A DNA stretch of 64,000 nucleotides from Candidatus Pelagibacter sp. RS40 (GTDB lineage Bacteria; Pseudomonadota; Alphaproteobacteria; Pelagibacterales; Pelagibacteraceae), in contig NZ_CP020778.1 of the NCBI RefSeq assembly GCF_002101295.1, positions 1,157,001-1,221,000 of the forward strand, in the 5' to 3' direction. Positions 24,874-33,792 of this stretch are shown here, piece by piece. Position numbers and translations under genes: made by a program. Within the stretch, counting starts at the first letter, position 1. Every line of letters begins with the position of its first letter. A model generated the notes under the pieces. That model worked only from the letters and a program-made list of their open reading frames with translations. It searched no databases and had not been told where the DNA came from.

Positions 24874-25737
24874 ATGAGTTCAAATAAACTAAGAGTACGA
24901 AGAAGCTTTATATTTACACCAGGTTTAAAACCAGAGATGTTTCCAAAAGCAATCGAGTCTGGGGCCGACATGGTTTGTATAGAATTAGAGGATGGTATAG
25001 CGCTTAAGGATAAGAATGATGCAAGAAATAACACACTTAACGCTTTAAAAATGCTCAAGATTAAAGAAGATGTAGAACTGGTTGTAAGAGTTAATTGTCA
25101 AAGAACAAAACATGGATTATTAGATTTAGAGGCCTTTGCCTCAAGTAAAATAAACATCGGTGCAATAATGCTTCCCAAAGTAAAAACACCAGATGAAATA
25201 AAATTTATCGATGATCTGCTTACAGATTGTAATTTAGATACAGACCTTCATGTAATAATGGAAACGAACGAGGCTTTAGAATGTATTTATGACATTGCCC
25301 ATGCAAGCAAAAGAACGGTGGCATTGTATTTTGGAGGTGTTGATATGGCAGCTGAGCTTAGATGTGAGCATAAATGGGAAAATTTAGTATACGCAAGATC
25401 AAAATTAGTTCATGCAGGCGCAAGTATTGGGGTTGATGTAATAGATGTTCCATACTTAGATTTAGAAAATATGGATGGAATGAAAAAAGAGGCAGAGCTT
25501 GCAAAAAATCTTGGTTTTACAGGCAAAGGCTCTATCCATCCTAAACAGATAGGAATTTTAAATGAGGTTTTTACACCTTCAAAAGAAGAAATTAGTCATG
25601 CAAAAAAAATTGTAGATCAATTTAACGAGTCAAATACAGGCTTGGTTGTAATTGATGGCAAACTTATAGAAAAACCTGTTTTAAGAGAAATGCAAAGAAA
25701 AATATTAATTGCAGAAAAAATAAACAAAAATTATTAA
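24874..25737 (+). CDS. HpcH/HpaI-type CoA ester lyase (CitE / malyl-CoA lyase-like)
   Basis: A 287-aa TIM-barrel lyase of the CitE family, splitting 3-hydroxyacyl-CoA thioesters such as malyl-, methylmalyl- or citramalyl-CoA. Seen: RRSFIFTPGLKPEMFPKAIESGADMVCIELEDGI (entry to the barrel, CoA-binding Arg and metal-site Glu), IMLPKVKTPDEI near 95, and GSIHPKQIGILNEVF near 227, the C-terminal CoA signature. The citrate lyase alpha and gamma subunits are absent, so a free-standing CoA lyase is more likely. It abuts the convergent serine hydrolase with no gap. It could feed glyoxylate, acetyl-CoA or pyruvate into central metabolism. Confidence 0.87.
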   Translation: MSSNKLRVRRSFIFTPGLKPEMFPKAIESGADMVCIELEDGIALKDKNDARNNTLNALKMLKIKEDVELVVRVNCQRTKHGLLDLEAFASSKINIGAIMLPKVKTPDEIKFIDDLLTDCNLDTDLHVIMETNEALECIYDIAHASKRTVALYFGGVDMAAELRCEHKWENLVYARSKLVHAGASIGVDVIDVPYLDLENMDGMKKEAELAKNLGFTGKGSIHPKQIGILNEVFTPSKEEISHAKKIVDQFNESNTGLVVIDGKLIEKPVLREMQRKILIAEKINKNY

Positions 25738-26904
25738 TTAAAAATTATTATTAACTATTTCATCCATCATATTAATCATATCTTTCTTATAATTTTCATC
25801 AGTTCCAGAATCTGTTTCAATTACAGAGAAATAGCTTGCAACAACTCCATTATTTAAATTTATTGCCAAAAATTGACCTCCAAGACCTGAATGGCCAATC
25901 CAATTACCACATTTCATTGTTGAATTTGAGTACTCTAAAAATTTATTTTTTGATAATTCCATATATTTAGTCCCTTTATTTTTTAATGTTTCATCTAAGA
26001 AAAATTCAGAACCGATTTTTCTATTCAATACCCCATGCCCTTTTCTTGAAAAAAGAAGACCATATCTCAAAAAATCTCTAGAGATTAAACATCCGCCTCC
26101 CGAAATCCAAGGCATGCTAAATCTATCTGTCCCCATATACATGGCATCTTCAAAACCTGCTGCTTCTACAGCCTCCAGCAACCATTCTTTAAGTTTTTTT
26201 CCACTTACTTTTTCAACTAATAAACCCATTACATCTGTATTTGCTGATTTGTAATGAGATAAATCTGAAGTATTTTTTAAATCTTGATCCGTCAAAGATT
26301 TAATAGAATTTAAAAATTCTTCCTGGCTTACTTTATAATTTAAATCATCGGGTAGTCTCCAACCACAAACTGGTTCATGTAAAAATGAAGAGGTATATGG
26401 ATCTGTATAATCTTCGCTATAAGCATTTTGAATATTCATATCTAAAACATCTTGAATCGTTGCAGATGCATACCCAGAGCCAATATTAGGTAAATATTCT
26501 GAAACTTTTTTATTTAATTCAATAATTTTTTTTTCAACAAGTTCTCCAATAAATAAATTAATAAACATTTTTGTGATAGACATTATTGTTTGTGGGGTAT
26601 TTTCGTTAAAATCATCTGCATATTTTTCATATAGAATGTCTTGATCTTTGCCTACCAACAATGAGCAAAAATATTTATGATTTATCATTTTATTTACTGA
26701 TGGAATTTTTTCTATCTTGTCATTATATTTTTGGTTTAATTTTAATACATGATCAGATCTTAGAAGTAGACCATATCTGTTAATTTTATGTAAATTTCTA
26801 TAACCCTCTCTTCTTGTTTCTGGTAAATACCATTTTGGTTTATTATCTCTTATAATTTTAAGCGTAGGATTTAATTCACTAATTATTTTTTTATCTTTTT
26901 TCAT
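25738..26904 (-). CDS. Serine beta-lactamase-like hydrolase
   Basis: A 388-aa hydrolase of the class C beta-lactamase/esterase group (COG1680). The active-site SxxK is in QTIMSITKMFINL near 110, YKSANTDVMG near 212 supplies the YxN-like motif, and GHSGLGGQFLAI near 350 corresponds to the HxG third motif. No signal peptide is evident, which argues against a secreted lactamase and for an esterase, amidase or transesterase. It lies 10 bp downstream of the second homocysteine-methyltransferase-like gene and is the last gene of that minus-strand group. Confidence 0.85.
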   Translation of the reverse strand: MKKDKKIISELNPTLKIIRDNKPKWYLPETRREGYRNLHKINRYGLLLRSDHVLKLNQKYNDKIEKIPSVNKMINHKYFCSLLVGKDQDILYEKYADDFNENTPQTIMSITKMFINLFIGELVEKKIIELNKKVSEYLPNIGSGYASATIQDVLDMNIQNAYSEDYTDPYTSSFLHEPVCGWRLPDDLNYKVSQEEFLNSIKSLTDQDLKNTSDLSHYKSANTDVMGLLVEKVSGKKLKEWLLEAVEAAGFEDAMYMGTDRFSMPWISGGGCLISRDFLRYGLLFSRKGHGVLNRKIGSEFFLDETLKNKGTKYMELSKNKFLEYSNSTMKCGNWIGHSGLGGQFLAINLNNGVVASYFSVIETDSGTDENYKKDMINMMDEIVNNNF

Positions 26905-26914
26905 TTTTTAAATT

Positions 26915-27832
26915 TTATTTTAAAACTGAGATTGCACTTATTTTATCGGGACCAACTCCACAACATCCACCTATAATCTGAGCTCCATTAGATATCCAAT
27001 TTTTCGCTTCCTCTAAATATTTAGACGGGGATATATCATTAATTAATTTCCAATGAGGTTTTTCAAAGTAACCATTATTTGGATATGCACCTACAATCCC
27101 TTTGTGAACTCTTTTTAAAATTTTAACCGCTTCACCTGTAACTTTGATATCTGAATGTGCAACTAAAATTGGTCCTTCATGCATTTTACTAAATTTAGAT
27201 AGGGAATTTTCTAAAGTATCGTAAAATTTTGCTTTTGAATTAGTTATACTTTCTTGATAGCCGTGCATTAATATATTTTCGTCTTCATTTATTGCACAAG
27301 AAATAGATAGCCAGATAGGTAATTTAACATTTTTTGAGCACTCAATAATATTTTCAACAGTTCTATCCTTTGACGTCATGGCTTCTAAAATGATTAGGTC
27401 TACACCTGCTTCTTTTAAAATTTTTAAATGTTCATTAAAACCAGGTTTAATATCCTCTTCTGATAGTTTATCCCAACTGCCTGAAGTTGAAACTGATCCT
27501 GCAACAGCTATTTCCCTTTTAGAATGGTTAGCAGCCTTTAAAGCTAATTTTACACTTTCATCATTCCAAGCTTTCGTAAATTGATCATATCCGTACTCTT
27601 TCATTGATATCGGTGTAATAGCGTAGGTATTTGAAGTAATGATATCTGCACCAGCATTAATATAATTTTCATGTACTTGAAGCATTTTATCTGGGTCATC
27701 TATTGCACATTTTCCAGCCCACAGATCTTTATCCATCTTTGCGCCTGAACTTTCTAACTCTCCTCCATTTCCACCATCTAAAATAACTACACCATTAGCT
27801 TTTAATTTTTTCTCTACAAGATTGTATGACAT
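26915..27832 (-). CDS. Homocysteine S-methyltransferase family protein (second copy)
   Basis: A 305-aa paralogue of the protein at 23763-24755: VVILDGGNGGELESSGAKM, HENYINAGADIITSNTYAITP, LSISCAIN and the zinc motif IGGCCGVGPDKI. Both carry the Cys residues expected for zinc and homocysteine activation. It starts 3 bp after the VOC gene stop and belongs to a minus-strand operon of CoA-transferase, aldehyde dehydrogenase, VOC, this gene and a serine hydrolase. Two diverged copies within 4 kb suggest two methyl donors, or a role beyond methionine synthesis. Confidence 0.85.
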   Translation of the reverse strand: MSYNLVEKKLKANGVVILDGGNGGELESSGAKMDKDLWAGKCAIDDPDKMLQVHENYINAGADIITSNTYAITPISMKEYGYDQFTKAWNDESVKLALKAANHSKREIAVAGSVSTSGSWDKLSEEDIKPGFNEHLKILKEAGVDLIILEAMTSKDRTVENIIECSKNVKLPIWLSISCAINEDENILMHGYQESITNSKAKFYDTLENSLSKFSKMHEGPILVAHSDIKVTGEAVKILKRVHKGIVGAYPNNGYFEKPHWKLINDISPSKYLEEAKNWISNGAQIIGGCCGVGPDKISAISVLK

Positions 27833-27835
27833 TTA

Positions 27836-28219
27836 TTATTGATTATTTGTAAAAGCGCAGATTTTATTTCCATCTAAGTCACGAATGTAAGAATAGTAAA
27901 CTCCAGAGCCTTCGGGTCTCTCACCACCAGATCCTTCGCTAGCACCTCCCAACTTAATCCCAACATCATGAAACTTATCAACCAATTCTCTTGAACTTGT
28001 TTGAAATGAAATTTGAGATCCATTACCAACTGTTGCTTTTTCTTTGTTAAAAGGTTTTGTGACGTAAAATTCTATTTTTCCGTTGCTATTTTTTTGAGAA
28101 TATCCAGCGCACACTTCATCTTTTTCAGTTCTCTCTAAATCTAAAACTTCCAACAATTCATCATAAAACTTAATAGACTGATCTAAATTGTTTGTGCCAA
28201 CCATAACATAGCCAATCAT
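27836..28219 (-). CDS. VOC family (glyoxalase/bleomycin-resistance-like) protein
   Basis: A 127-aa protein with the beta-alpha-beta-beta-beta vicinal-oxygen-chelate fold in two modules. It opens with GYVMVGTNNLDQSIKFYDELLEVLDL and ends with GVYYSYIRDLDGNKICAFT, where the terminal metal-site acid normally lies. Family roles include isomerases, lyases and dioxygenases. It is embedded between the aldehyde dehydrogenase (1 bp upstream) and the methyltransferase-family gene, so it probably acts on an intermediate of the same pathway. Confidence 0.83.
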   Translation of the reverse strand: MIGYVMVGTNNLDQSIKFYDELLEVLDLERTEKDEVCAGYSQKNSNGKIEFYVTKPFNKEKATVGNGSQISFQTSSRELVDKFHDVGIKLGGASEGSGGERPEGSGVYYSYIRDLDGNKICAFTNNQ

Positions 28220-28220
28220 A

Positions 28221-29654
28221 TTATTTTGGCCAACCAGTTACAGCTTTAACTTCTAGAAATTCATGTAATCCCCAAACACCACCTTCACGTCCATTTCCAG
28301 ATTGTCTATATCCTCCAAATGGAGCACCAGGGTCTGCACCGTTTCCATTTACATAAATTGTTCCAGCCTTAAGCTTCTTGGCAACTCTTTTTGCTTTTTC
28401 TTTATCCTCAGTTTGTAAATAATTACCTAATCCATACTCAGTTTCATTTACAATTTGAATTGCTTCTTCTTCCGTCTCAAAAGGTATTATAGATAAAACC
28501 GGACCAAATATTTCTTCTTTTGCAATACGCATATCATTTGTTACATCGGTAAAAATAGTTGGTTTAATAAAATAGCCTTTGTTCATTCCGTTAGGTAATT
28601 CCGGTCCACCTGCTGCAAGAGTTGCTCCTTCGTCAATTCCACTTTGAATGAGGTTTATTATTTTATTGTATTGAATTTTAGATACAACAGGACCTATATG
28701 ATCTCCTTTTTTTGAAGCATGGTCGACCTTTATCAAATTTGCTTCTTCGACAGCCTCTTTAACTGCTCTTTCATATATTGATTTTTCAACGAGCATTCTT
28801 GTAGGTGCATCACATGACTGACCTGAGTTACTCATTACGTTTCTGATACCATCTCTCACAGCGTTAGGGTAGGAGTCTGCAAAAACAATATTTCCACCTT
28901 TTCCACCTAATTCTAGGCACACTCTTTTGATTGTATCAGCTCCATTTTTTAAAATTAATTTACCTGCCCTTGTTGATCCTGTGAAAGATACTAAATCAAT
29001 ATCAGGATGTGATGAAATATCCGTTCCAACACCAGCGCCATCCCCATTAACAAGATTAAATACACCCGCTGGAAAGCCTGCTTCATCAATCATTTCCGCA
29101 AACAACATTGCTGACATTGGGGCTATTTCTGAAGGTTTATGAATCATTGTACAACCTGTTGCAAAGGCTGGAACAACTTTTAAAGCTATTTGATTGATTG
29201 GCCAGTTCCATGGAGTAATTAATCCACAAACTCCAATTGGTTCATAACAAATATGATTATTAGACTTTGGTTCAAATTGCTCATCAAACTTAAATTCTTT
29301 TAATCTTTTTATAAAATCTTCAAGATGAGATTGTCCACTTGATGTTTGAACGTCTGTTGCCCAATCCATTGGGGCCCCCATTTCCATAGATATAGCATCA
29401 GCCATCTCTCCATATCTTTTTTTATAAATAGAAAGTAATTTTTCTAATAAATTTAATCTTTCATCCTTTGAACTTTCGCTCCAGCTAATCAAAGCTTTTT
29501 TGGCTGCCGAGACTGCAGCATTAGTATCCTCTGTTGATCCTAATGATATAGTTGCAAACGCTTCCTCTGTTGAAGGATTAATTACCTCATAATCATTTGG
29601 TTTAGTTGGTGAAACCCATTGACCGTTAATATAAAATTTTCTTTTATCTATCAT
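28221..29654 (-). CDS. Aldehyde dehydrogenase
   Basis: A 477-aa NAD(P)-dependent aldehyde dehydrogenase. Seen: ITPWNWPINQIALKVVPA near 140 (cofactor cradle), SFTGSTRAGKLI near 225, catalytic Glu in RVCLELGGKGGNIVFAD near 248, catalytic Cys in SNSGQSCDAPTRMLVE near 282, and EEIFGPVLSIIPF near 383. The length is standard. It follows the CaiB/BaiF CoA-transferase by 22 bp and precedes the VOC gene by 1 bp. Substrate unknown; the setting suggests a small carbonyl from an imported carbon source. Confidence 0.92.
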   Translation of the reverse strand: MIDKRKFYINGQWVSPTKPNDYEVINPSTEEAFATISLGSTEDTNAAVSAAKKALISWSESSKDERLNLLEKLLSIYKKRYGEMADAISMEMGAPMDWATDVQTSSGQSHLEDFIKRLKEFKFDEQFEPKSNNHICYEPIGVCGLITPWNWPINQIALKVVPAFATGCTMIHKPSEIAPMSAMLFAEMIDEAGFPAGVFNLVNGDGAGVGTDISSHPDIDLVSFTGSTRAGKLILKNGADTIKRVCLELGGKGGNIVFADSYPNAVRDGIRNVMSNSGQSCDAPTRMLVEKSIYERAVKEAVEEANLIKVDHASKKGDHIGPVVSKIQYNKIINLIQSGIDEGATLAAGGPELPNGMNKGYFIKPTIFTDVTNDMRIAKEEIFGPVLSIIPFETEEEAIQIVNETEYGLGNYLQTEDKEKAKRVAKKLKAGTIYVNGNGADPGAPFGGYRQSGNGREGGVWGLHEFLEVKAVTGWPK

Positions 29655-29676
29655 AATTATAAAGCTTATATATTAG

Positions 29677-30819
29677 TTAACTAAATTCTTTAAGTATTTT
29701 ATCGCGGTGCTCATCAAGATCTGGAATATCTCCTCTTATTTTTTCATCTTTGTATGTAGACATTTTTATAGGGTTTCCCGCAGATTTAAACTCTCCAATT
29801 TTCTTATGAAAAGATTTTACAATCATATTTCTCTCTTTAATTTGTGGATTTTCTACAGCTTGTTTAATATTAAAAATTGGACCGCACGGTATTTTTAAGT
29901 TTTCCATAACTTTAATCCATTCATCCGTATTTTTATGCTGAAGTTTATCCTCAATAATAAATTTTAGTTTATCAATATTTTGAGATCTTAAAGAGTTTGT
30001 TTTATACATTTCATCAGTTGCAATGTTAGGTATTTCAAGAACTTCACATAAGCTTTTAAATAATTTGTCGTTACCAGCTGCAATAATCAAAAAACTGTCC
30101 TTTGTTTTAAAAGCTTCAAAAGGAGCAATGGATGGATGTCTCGAACCCATTGGTTCTGGGATTTCATTTTTTGAAAGATATCTAGCAATAGCATTTTCTA
30201 AAATTGCTATTTGACAATCTAGCATTGATACATCAATGAAAGCACCTTTACCTGTTTTTTGTCTATCATACAAAGCTGCATTAATACCAATTGCCGTAAA
30301 TAAACCAGCTGTAATATCCCCAATTGACGTCCCAACTCTTGTTGGTTCTGAATTTGGATGTCCAGTAACACTCATTAATCCACCCATACCTTGAACAACC
30401 ATGTCATATGCTGGCAATTCTTTAAGCGGACCTGTTTGACCAAAACCTGAAGCTGATGCATAAATTAATTTAGGATATTTTTTACTTACTTCATTCCAAC
30501 CAAAACCCCATTTTTCTAAAGTGCCTGGTTTAAAATTTTCAACTAATATGTCTGCTTTTGCCAAAATTTTTTCAAAAATTTTTTTATCGTCTTCATTTTT
30601 TAAATTAAGAGCGATACTTTCTTTTCCTCTATTCAAGGACATAAAATATGCAGAGTAATCATCAATGAAAGGACCAAATCCTCTCGAGTCATCTCCAATT
30701 TCAGGAGCTTCAATTTTAATAACTCTCGCTCCAAGATCAGATAAAATCATTGTACAGTAAGGACCTACCAAAACCCTTGTTAAATCAACAACTAATAAAT
30801 TTTTTAATGGACCATCCAT
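29677..30819 (-). CDS. CaiB/BaiF family (class III) CoA-transferase
   Basis: A 380-aa class III CoA-transferase. It opens with the family start LVVDLTRVLVGPYCTMILSDLGARVIKIEAPEIGDDSRG, then SLNRGKESIALNLK, and carries the catalytic Asp in VGTSIGDITAG near 170, which forms the acyl-aspartyl intermediate. It exchanges CoA between carboxylates. It heads the minus-strand operon and is divergent (86 bp) from a TRAP operon that includes malonyl-CoA decarboxylase. A joint pathway of uptake, CoA activation and decarboxylation is plausible but unproven. Confidence 0.9.
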   Translation of the reverse strand: MDGPLKNLLVVDLTRVLVGPYCTMILSDLGARVIKIEAPEIGDDSRGFGPFIDDYSAYFMSLNRGKESIALNLKNEDDKKIFEKILAKADILVENFKPGTLEKWGFGWNEVSKKYPKLIYASASGFGQTGPLKELPAYDMVVQGMGGLMSVTGHPNSEPTRVGTSIGDITAGLFTAIGINAALYDRQKTGKGAFIDVSMLDCQIAILENAIARYLSKNEIPEPMGSRHPSIAPFEAFKTKDSFLIIAAGNDKLFKSLCEVLEIPNIATDEMYKTNSLRSQNIDKLKFIIEDKLQHKNTDEWIKVMENLKIPCGPIFNIKQAVENPQIKERNMIVKSFHKKIGEFKSAGNPIKMSTYKDEKIRGDIPDLDEHRDKILKEFS

Positions 30820-30905
30820 AATAAATATAATGACATATGGTTATATTGACTCTTATTAAGAAGTTCAATTTAATTACATTTTTAAACTAATGAGGAGAAA
30901 ATAAC

Positions 30906-31916
30906 ATGTTAAGAAAATTATCTTTAATTTTCACTTCAGTAATTTTAACTTTTTCTTTAATCGGATCTGCTTTAGCAGTAACTCTTAAAGCTAGCCACCA
31001 ATGGCCTGGCACACAAAGAGCAGATGGTTCATACGATCCAAGACATGAAATGGTTCAAATTATTGCAGATGAGGTTAAAAAAGCTAATGTTGATTTAGAT
31101 ATAAGAATTTATCCTGCTAAATCACTTTATAAACCAAAAGAACAATGGAAACCCATGACAACTGGTCAGTTAGATATTTCAGCTTTCCCTTTAGCATATG
31201 CTTCTAAATTCCATCCAGAATTTGATGCAACACTTATGCCGGGAACAGTAAAAAATCACGACCACGCATTAAGATTTAATAAAGGTCCAATGATGACCGA
31301 AATTAAAAAAATAATCAATGATGCTGGAGTAGTGGTTCTTTCAGATGCATGGTTAGGTGGTGGATTTGCATCTAAAACTAAATGTATAAAAAATCCAAGT
31401 GATGCAAAAGGACAAGTAATGAGAGCTGCAGGAAAAGCATTTAACCAAATGTTAGAAGCAGCAGGAGCAGGTATTCAGAGTATGCCATCATCAGAAATTT
31501 ACACAGGTCTTCAAACCGGTGTACTAACTGGTGCTAACACTAGTTCAGGAAGTTTTGTAAGTTACAAAATTTATGAACAGGTCTCATGTGCAACACCTCC
31601 AGGAAAATTTGGTCTATGGTTTATGTATGAACCAATTTTGATGTCAAAGAAAAGTTTTGATGCATTAAATTCAAAACAACAAGATGCTCTTATGAAAGCT
31701 GGGAAAGTTGCTGAAAAATATATGACTGCACAAGTTGAAAATTTAGATAAAAAATTTGAGGATGCTTATAAGGCAGCGGGTGTTAAGTTAGTATATATGG
31801 ATGAAAAAGATCATGCAGCATGGGTAGAGATTGCGAAACAATCTTCTCATAAAGCATTTGCTGAGAAAGTTCCAGGTGGTGATAAGTTAATGGAAATGGC
31901 TTTAGCAGTTAAATAA
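30906..31916 (+). CDS. dctP: TRAP transporter substrate-binding protein (DctP family)
   Basis: A 336-aa periplasmic receptor with a signal peptide ending GSALA|V near 24. Seen: LKASHQWPG, ADGSYDPRHEM, and the conserved ligand-carboxylate Arg in KGQVMRAAGKAFNQML near 175, followed by SSEIYTGLQTGVLTGANT. A strong ribosome site (GAGGAGA) precedes the ATG. The small and large membrane subunits follow past a terminator-like hairpin. The ligand is an organic anion; the downstream malonyl-CoA decarboxylase hints at a malonate-like diacid, but this is inference. Confidence 0.9.
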   Translation: MLRKLSLIFTSVILTFSLIGSALAVTLKASHQWPGTQRADGSYDPRHEMVQIIADEVKKANVDLDIRIYPAKSLYKPKEQWKPMTTGQLDISAFPLAYASKFHPEFDATLMPGTVKNHDHALRFNKGPMMTEIKKIINDAGVVVLSDAWLGGGFASKTKCIKNPSDAKGQVMRAAGKAFNQMLEAAGAGIQSMPSSEIYTGLQTGVLTGANTSSGSFVSYKIYEQVSCATPPGKFGLWFMYEPILMSKKSFDALNSKQQDALMKAGKVAEKYMTAQVENLDKKFEDAYKAAGVKLVYMDEKDHAAWVEIAKQSSHKAFAEKVPGGDKLMEMALAVK

Positions 31917-31930
31917 ACTGGTATATAAAG

Positions 31931-31966
31931 AACCCCTATTTATTGAATATAAGTAGGGGTTTTTTT
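31931..31966 (+). terminator. Attenuator-like hairpin between dctP and dctQ
   Basis: AACCCCTA (31931-31938) and TAGGGGTT (31954-31961) form a perfect 8-bp stem with a 15-nt loop. Seven T residues (31960-31966) run straight into the ATG at 31967. This is a textbook intrinsic terminator shape placed inside an operon, so partial read-through is required for the permease genes. The GGGG that could act as a weak ribosome site is inside the stem. Confidence 0.8.
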
Positions 31967-32461
31967 ATGAAAAATAAATACTTAAAATTCTGTGATCATA
32001 TTGCCAAAGCTTGTGGAGCTTTTGCTGTATTAGCTTTACTTTTATCAATCCTTGTTATTGTAGAACTAGTTTTTGAAAGATATTTCTTCCAAAGACCAAT
32101 TACTTGGCAAACAGAGTTGGTTACCATGCTTCTAGTAGCATCTACATTTATTGGAAGTGCTTATGTATTAAGTGAAAAAGCGCATGTGAGCATGGAATGG
32201 ATTTATGATTTTTTATCAAAGAAAAATATTTTAAGACTTAAAATTTTTACATCTTTAGTAAGTTTATTATTTTTCTTAATTTTATTTTATTTTGGATTTT
32301 TAATGGTAGAGGAAGCTTTTACAAAAAATTATTCTACAGGAACTGTATGGGATCCACCTCTTTGGATTCCTTATTCTTCAATGATGATAGGTGCTGCATT
32401 AATGATCTTGCAATATATTGCAGAAATAATCAAACTTAACGACGAACAGGATAGTAATTAA
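31967..32461 (+). CDS. dctQ: TRAP transporter small membrane subunit (DctQ)
   Basis: A 164-aa protein with four membrane segments. FERYFFQRPITWQTELVTMLLVASTFIGSAYVLSEKAHVSMEW is the typical DctQ stretch ('W..E....L..W..f.G.....'). The upstream in-frame TTG at 31943 would add eight residues, but it lies in the hairpin loop, so ATG at 31967 is preferred. The TAA overlaps the dctM ATG (TAATG at 32459-32463). Confidence 0.88.
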   Translation: MKNKYLKFCDHIAKACGAFAVLALLLSILVIVELVFERYFFQRPITWQTELVTMLLVASTFIGSAYVLSEKAHVSMEWIYDFLSKKNILRLKIFTSLVSLLFFLILFYFGFLMVEEAFTKNYSTGTVWDPPLWIPYSSMMIGAALMILQYIAEIIKLNDEQDSN

Positions 32462-33792
32462 TGGACCCTTTATTAATTGCAGTAATAGTTGCCGTTTTTA
32501 CACTTATAGTTTTATTTTCTGGAATACCTATTGCTTTTGGTTTGAGCTTCGTATCAATTGCTCTATTAGTTGCTTTTGAAGGTTTTCAAATGTTAGATGT
32601 ATTTGCAGAGACCTTTTATGCAGGTTTGAATTCTTTTGTGCTTCTTTCAATTCCAATGTTTATTTTAATGGGAATGGCTGTAGCCAATTCACCAGCGGGA
32701 AAAGATTTATATACAGGGTTGGACAGATGGCTTTGGCGAGTACCTGGTGGCTTAGTCATTTCAAATATTGGTGCTTGCTCAATTTTTGCTGCTTTAAGCG
32801 GTTCAAGTCCAGCAACGTGTGCCGCAATAGGTACTATGGGGATCCCAGAAATGAGAAAAAGGGGATATTCTGATCAAATTGCTACTGGAACAATTGCTGC
32901 TGGAGGGACACTTGGAGTTTTAATTCCTCCAAGCATTGTTTTAATTGTTTATGGAATTGCAACGGGAACATCAATAGGAAGATTATTTCTTTGTGGGTTA
33001 GTTCCTGGTTTTATGCTGGCAGGTATGTTTGCTATCTGGGCGCTTATACATAGTTATTTTATAGATAAAGATTCAGCAAAAGCTTTAAGCAATCGTAAAA
33101 GACCTACATTAAAAGAAAAGCTTGAAGTATTACCGAGGATCTTACCATTTTTAGCAATTATAGCTGGCGTTCTTTATGTGTTATATGGTGGCGTTGCTAC
33201 ACCATCCGAAGCGTCAGGCGTAGGGGCATTTTTAGTTTTTGTATTAATAGCAGTAGTTTACAAAATTTATCAGCCGAAAAAAATATGGAACATTGTTAAA
33301 GTTTCCATGAAAGAAAGTGTAATGATAATGTTTATCATTGCAGCCTCATATCTTTTTGCATTTACACTTTCACAATTGTACGTAACTCAGTCTTTAGCAC
33401 AAAGCATGGTAGATATTAGCTCAAACAAATGGGTAGTATTTATATTAATTAATATTTTTCTTTTAATAGCTGGTTTCTTCTTGCCACCTGTAGCTGTTAT
33501 CGTAATGACTTCTGCTATATTATTACCAGTAATTACTACATTAGGTTTTGATCCTTATTGGTTTGCAATTGTATTTACAATAAACATGGAAATAGGATTA
33601 ATAACCCCACCCGTTGGATTAAATCTTTATATAATAAAAGGAATTACCCCAGACGTGAGTTTATCAGAAATTTTAAAAGGCTCTATACCGTTTATGATTA
33701 TAATGGCTTTAGCCATATTAATTTTGTGTATTTTTCCCGAAATCGTGACATGGCTACCTGATAAAATAATGGGTAAACCTCTTGGATACTAG
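32461..33792 (+). CDS. dctM: TRAP transporter large permease subunit (DctM)
   Basis: A 443-aa permease with about twelve hydrophobic segments. ALSGSSPATCAAIGTMGIPEMRKRGYSDQIATGTIAAGGTLGVLIPPSI is the diagnostic DctM region with its sodium/substrate-site glycines, and TINMEIGLITPPVGLNLYI is its counterpart in the second half. It is translationally coupled to dctQ. The 3' end overlaps the TTG start of dusA by 11 bp. Confidence 0.93.
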   Translation: MDPLLIAVIVAVFTLIVLFSGIPIAFGLSFVSIALLVAFEGFQMLDVFAETFYAGLNSFVLLSIPMFILMGMAVANSPAGKDLYTGLDRWLWRVPGGLVISNIGACSIFAALSGSSPATCAAIGTMGIPEMRKRGYSDQIATGTIAAGGTLGVLIPPSIVLIVYGIATGTSIGRLFLCGLVPGFMLAGMFAIWALIHSYFIDKDSAKALSNRKRPTLKEKLEVLPRILPFLAIIAGVLYVLYGGVATPSEASGVGAFLVFVLIAVVYKIYQPKKIWNIVKVSMKESVMIMFIIAASYLFAFTLSQLYVTQSLAQSMVDISSNKWVVFILINIFLLIAGFFLPPVAVIVMTSAILLPVITTLGFDPYWFAIVFTINMEIGLITPPVGLNLYIIKGITPDVSLSEILKGSIPFMIIMALAILILCIFPEIVTWLPDKIMGKPLGY

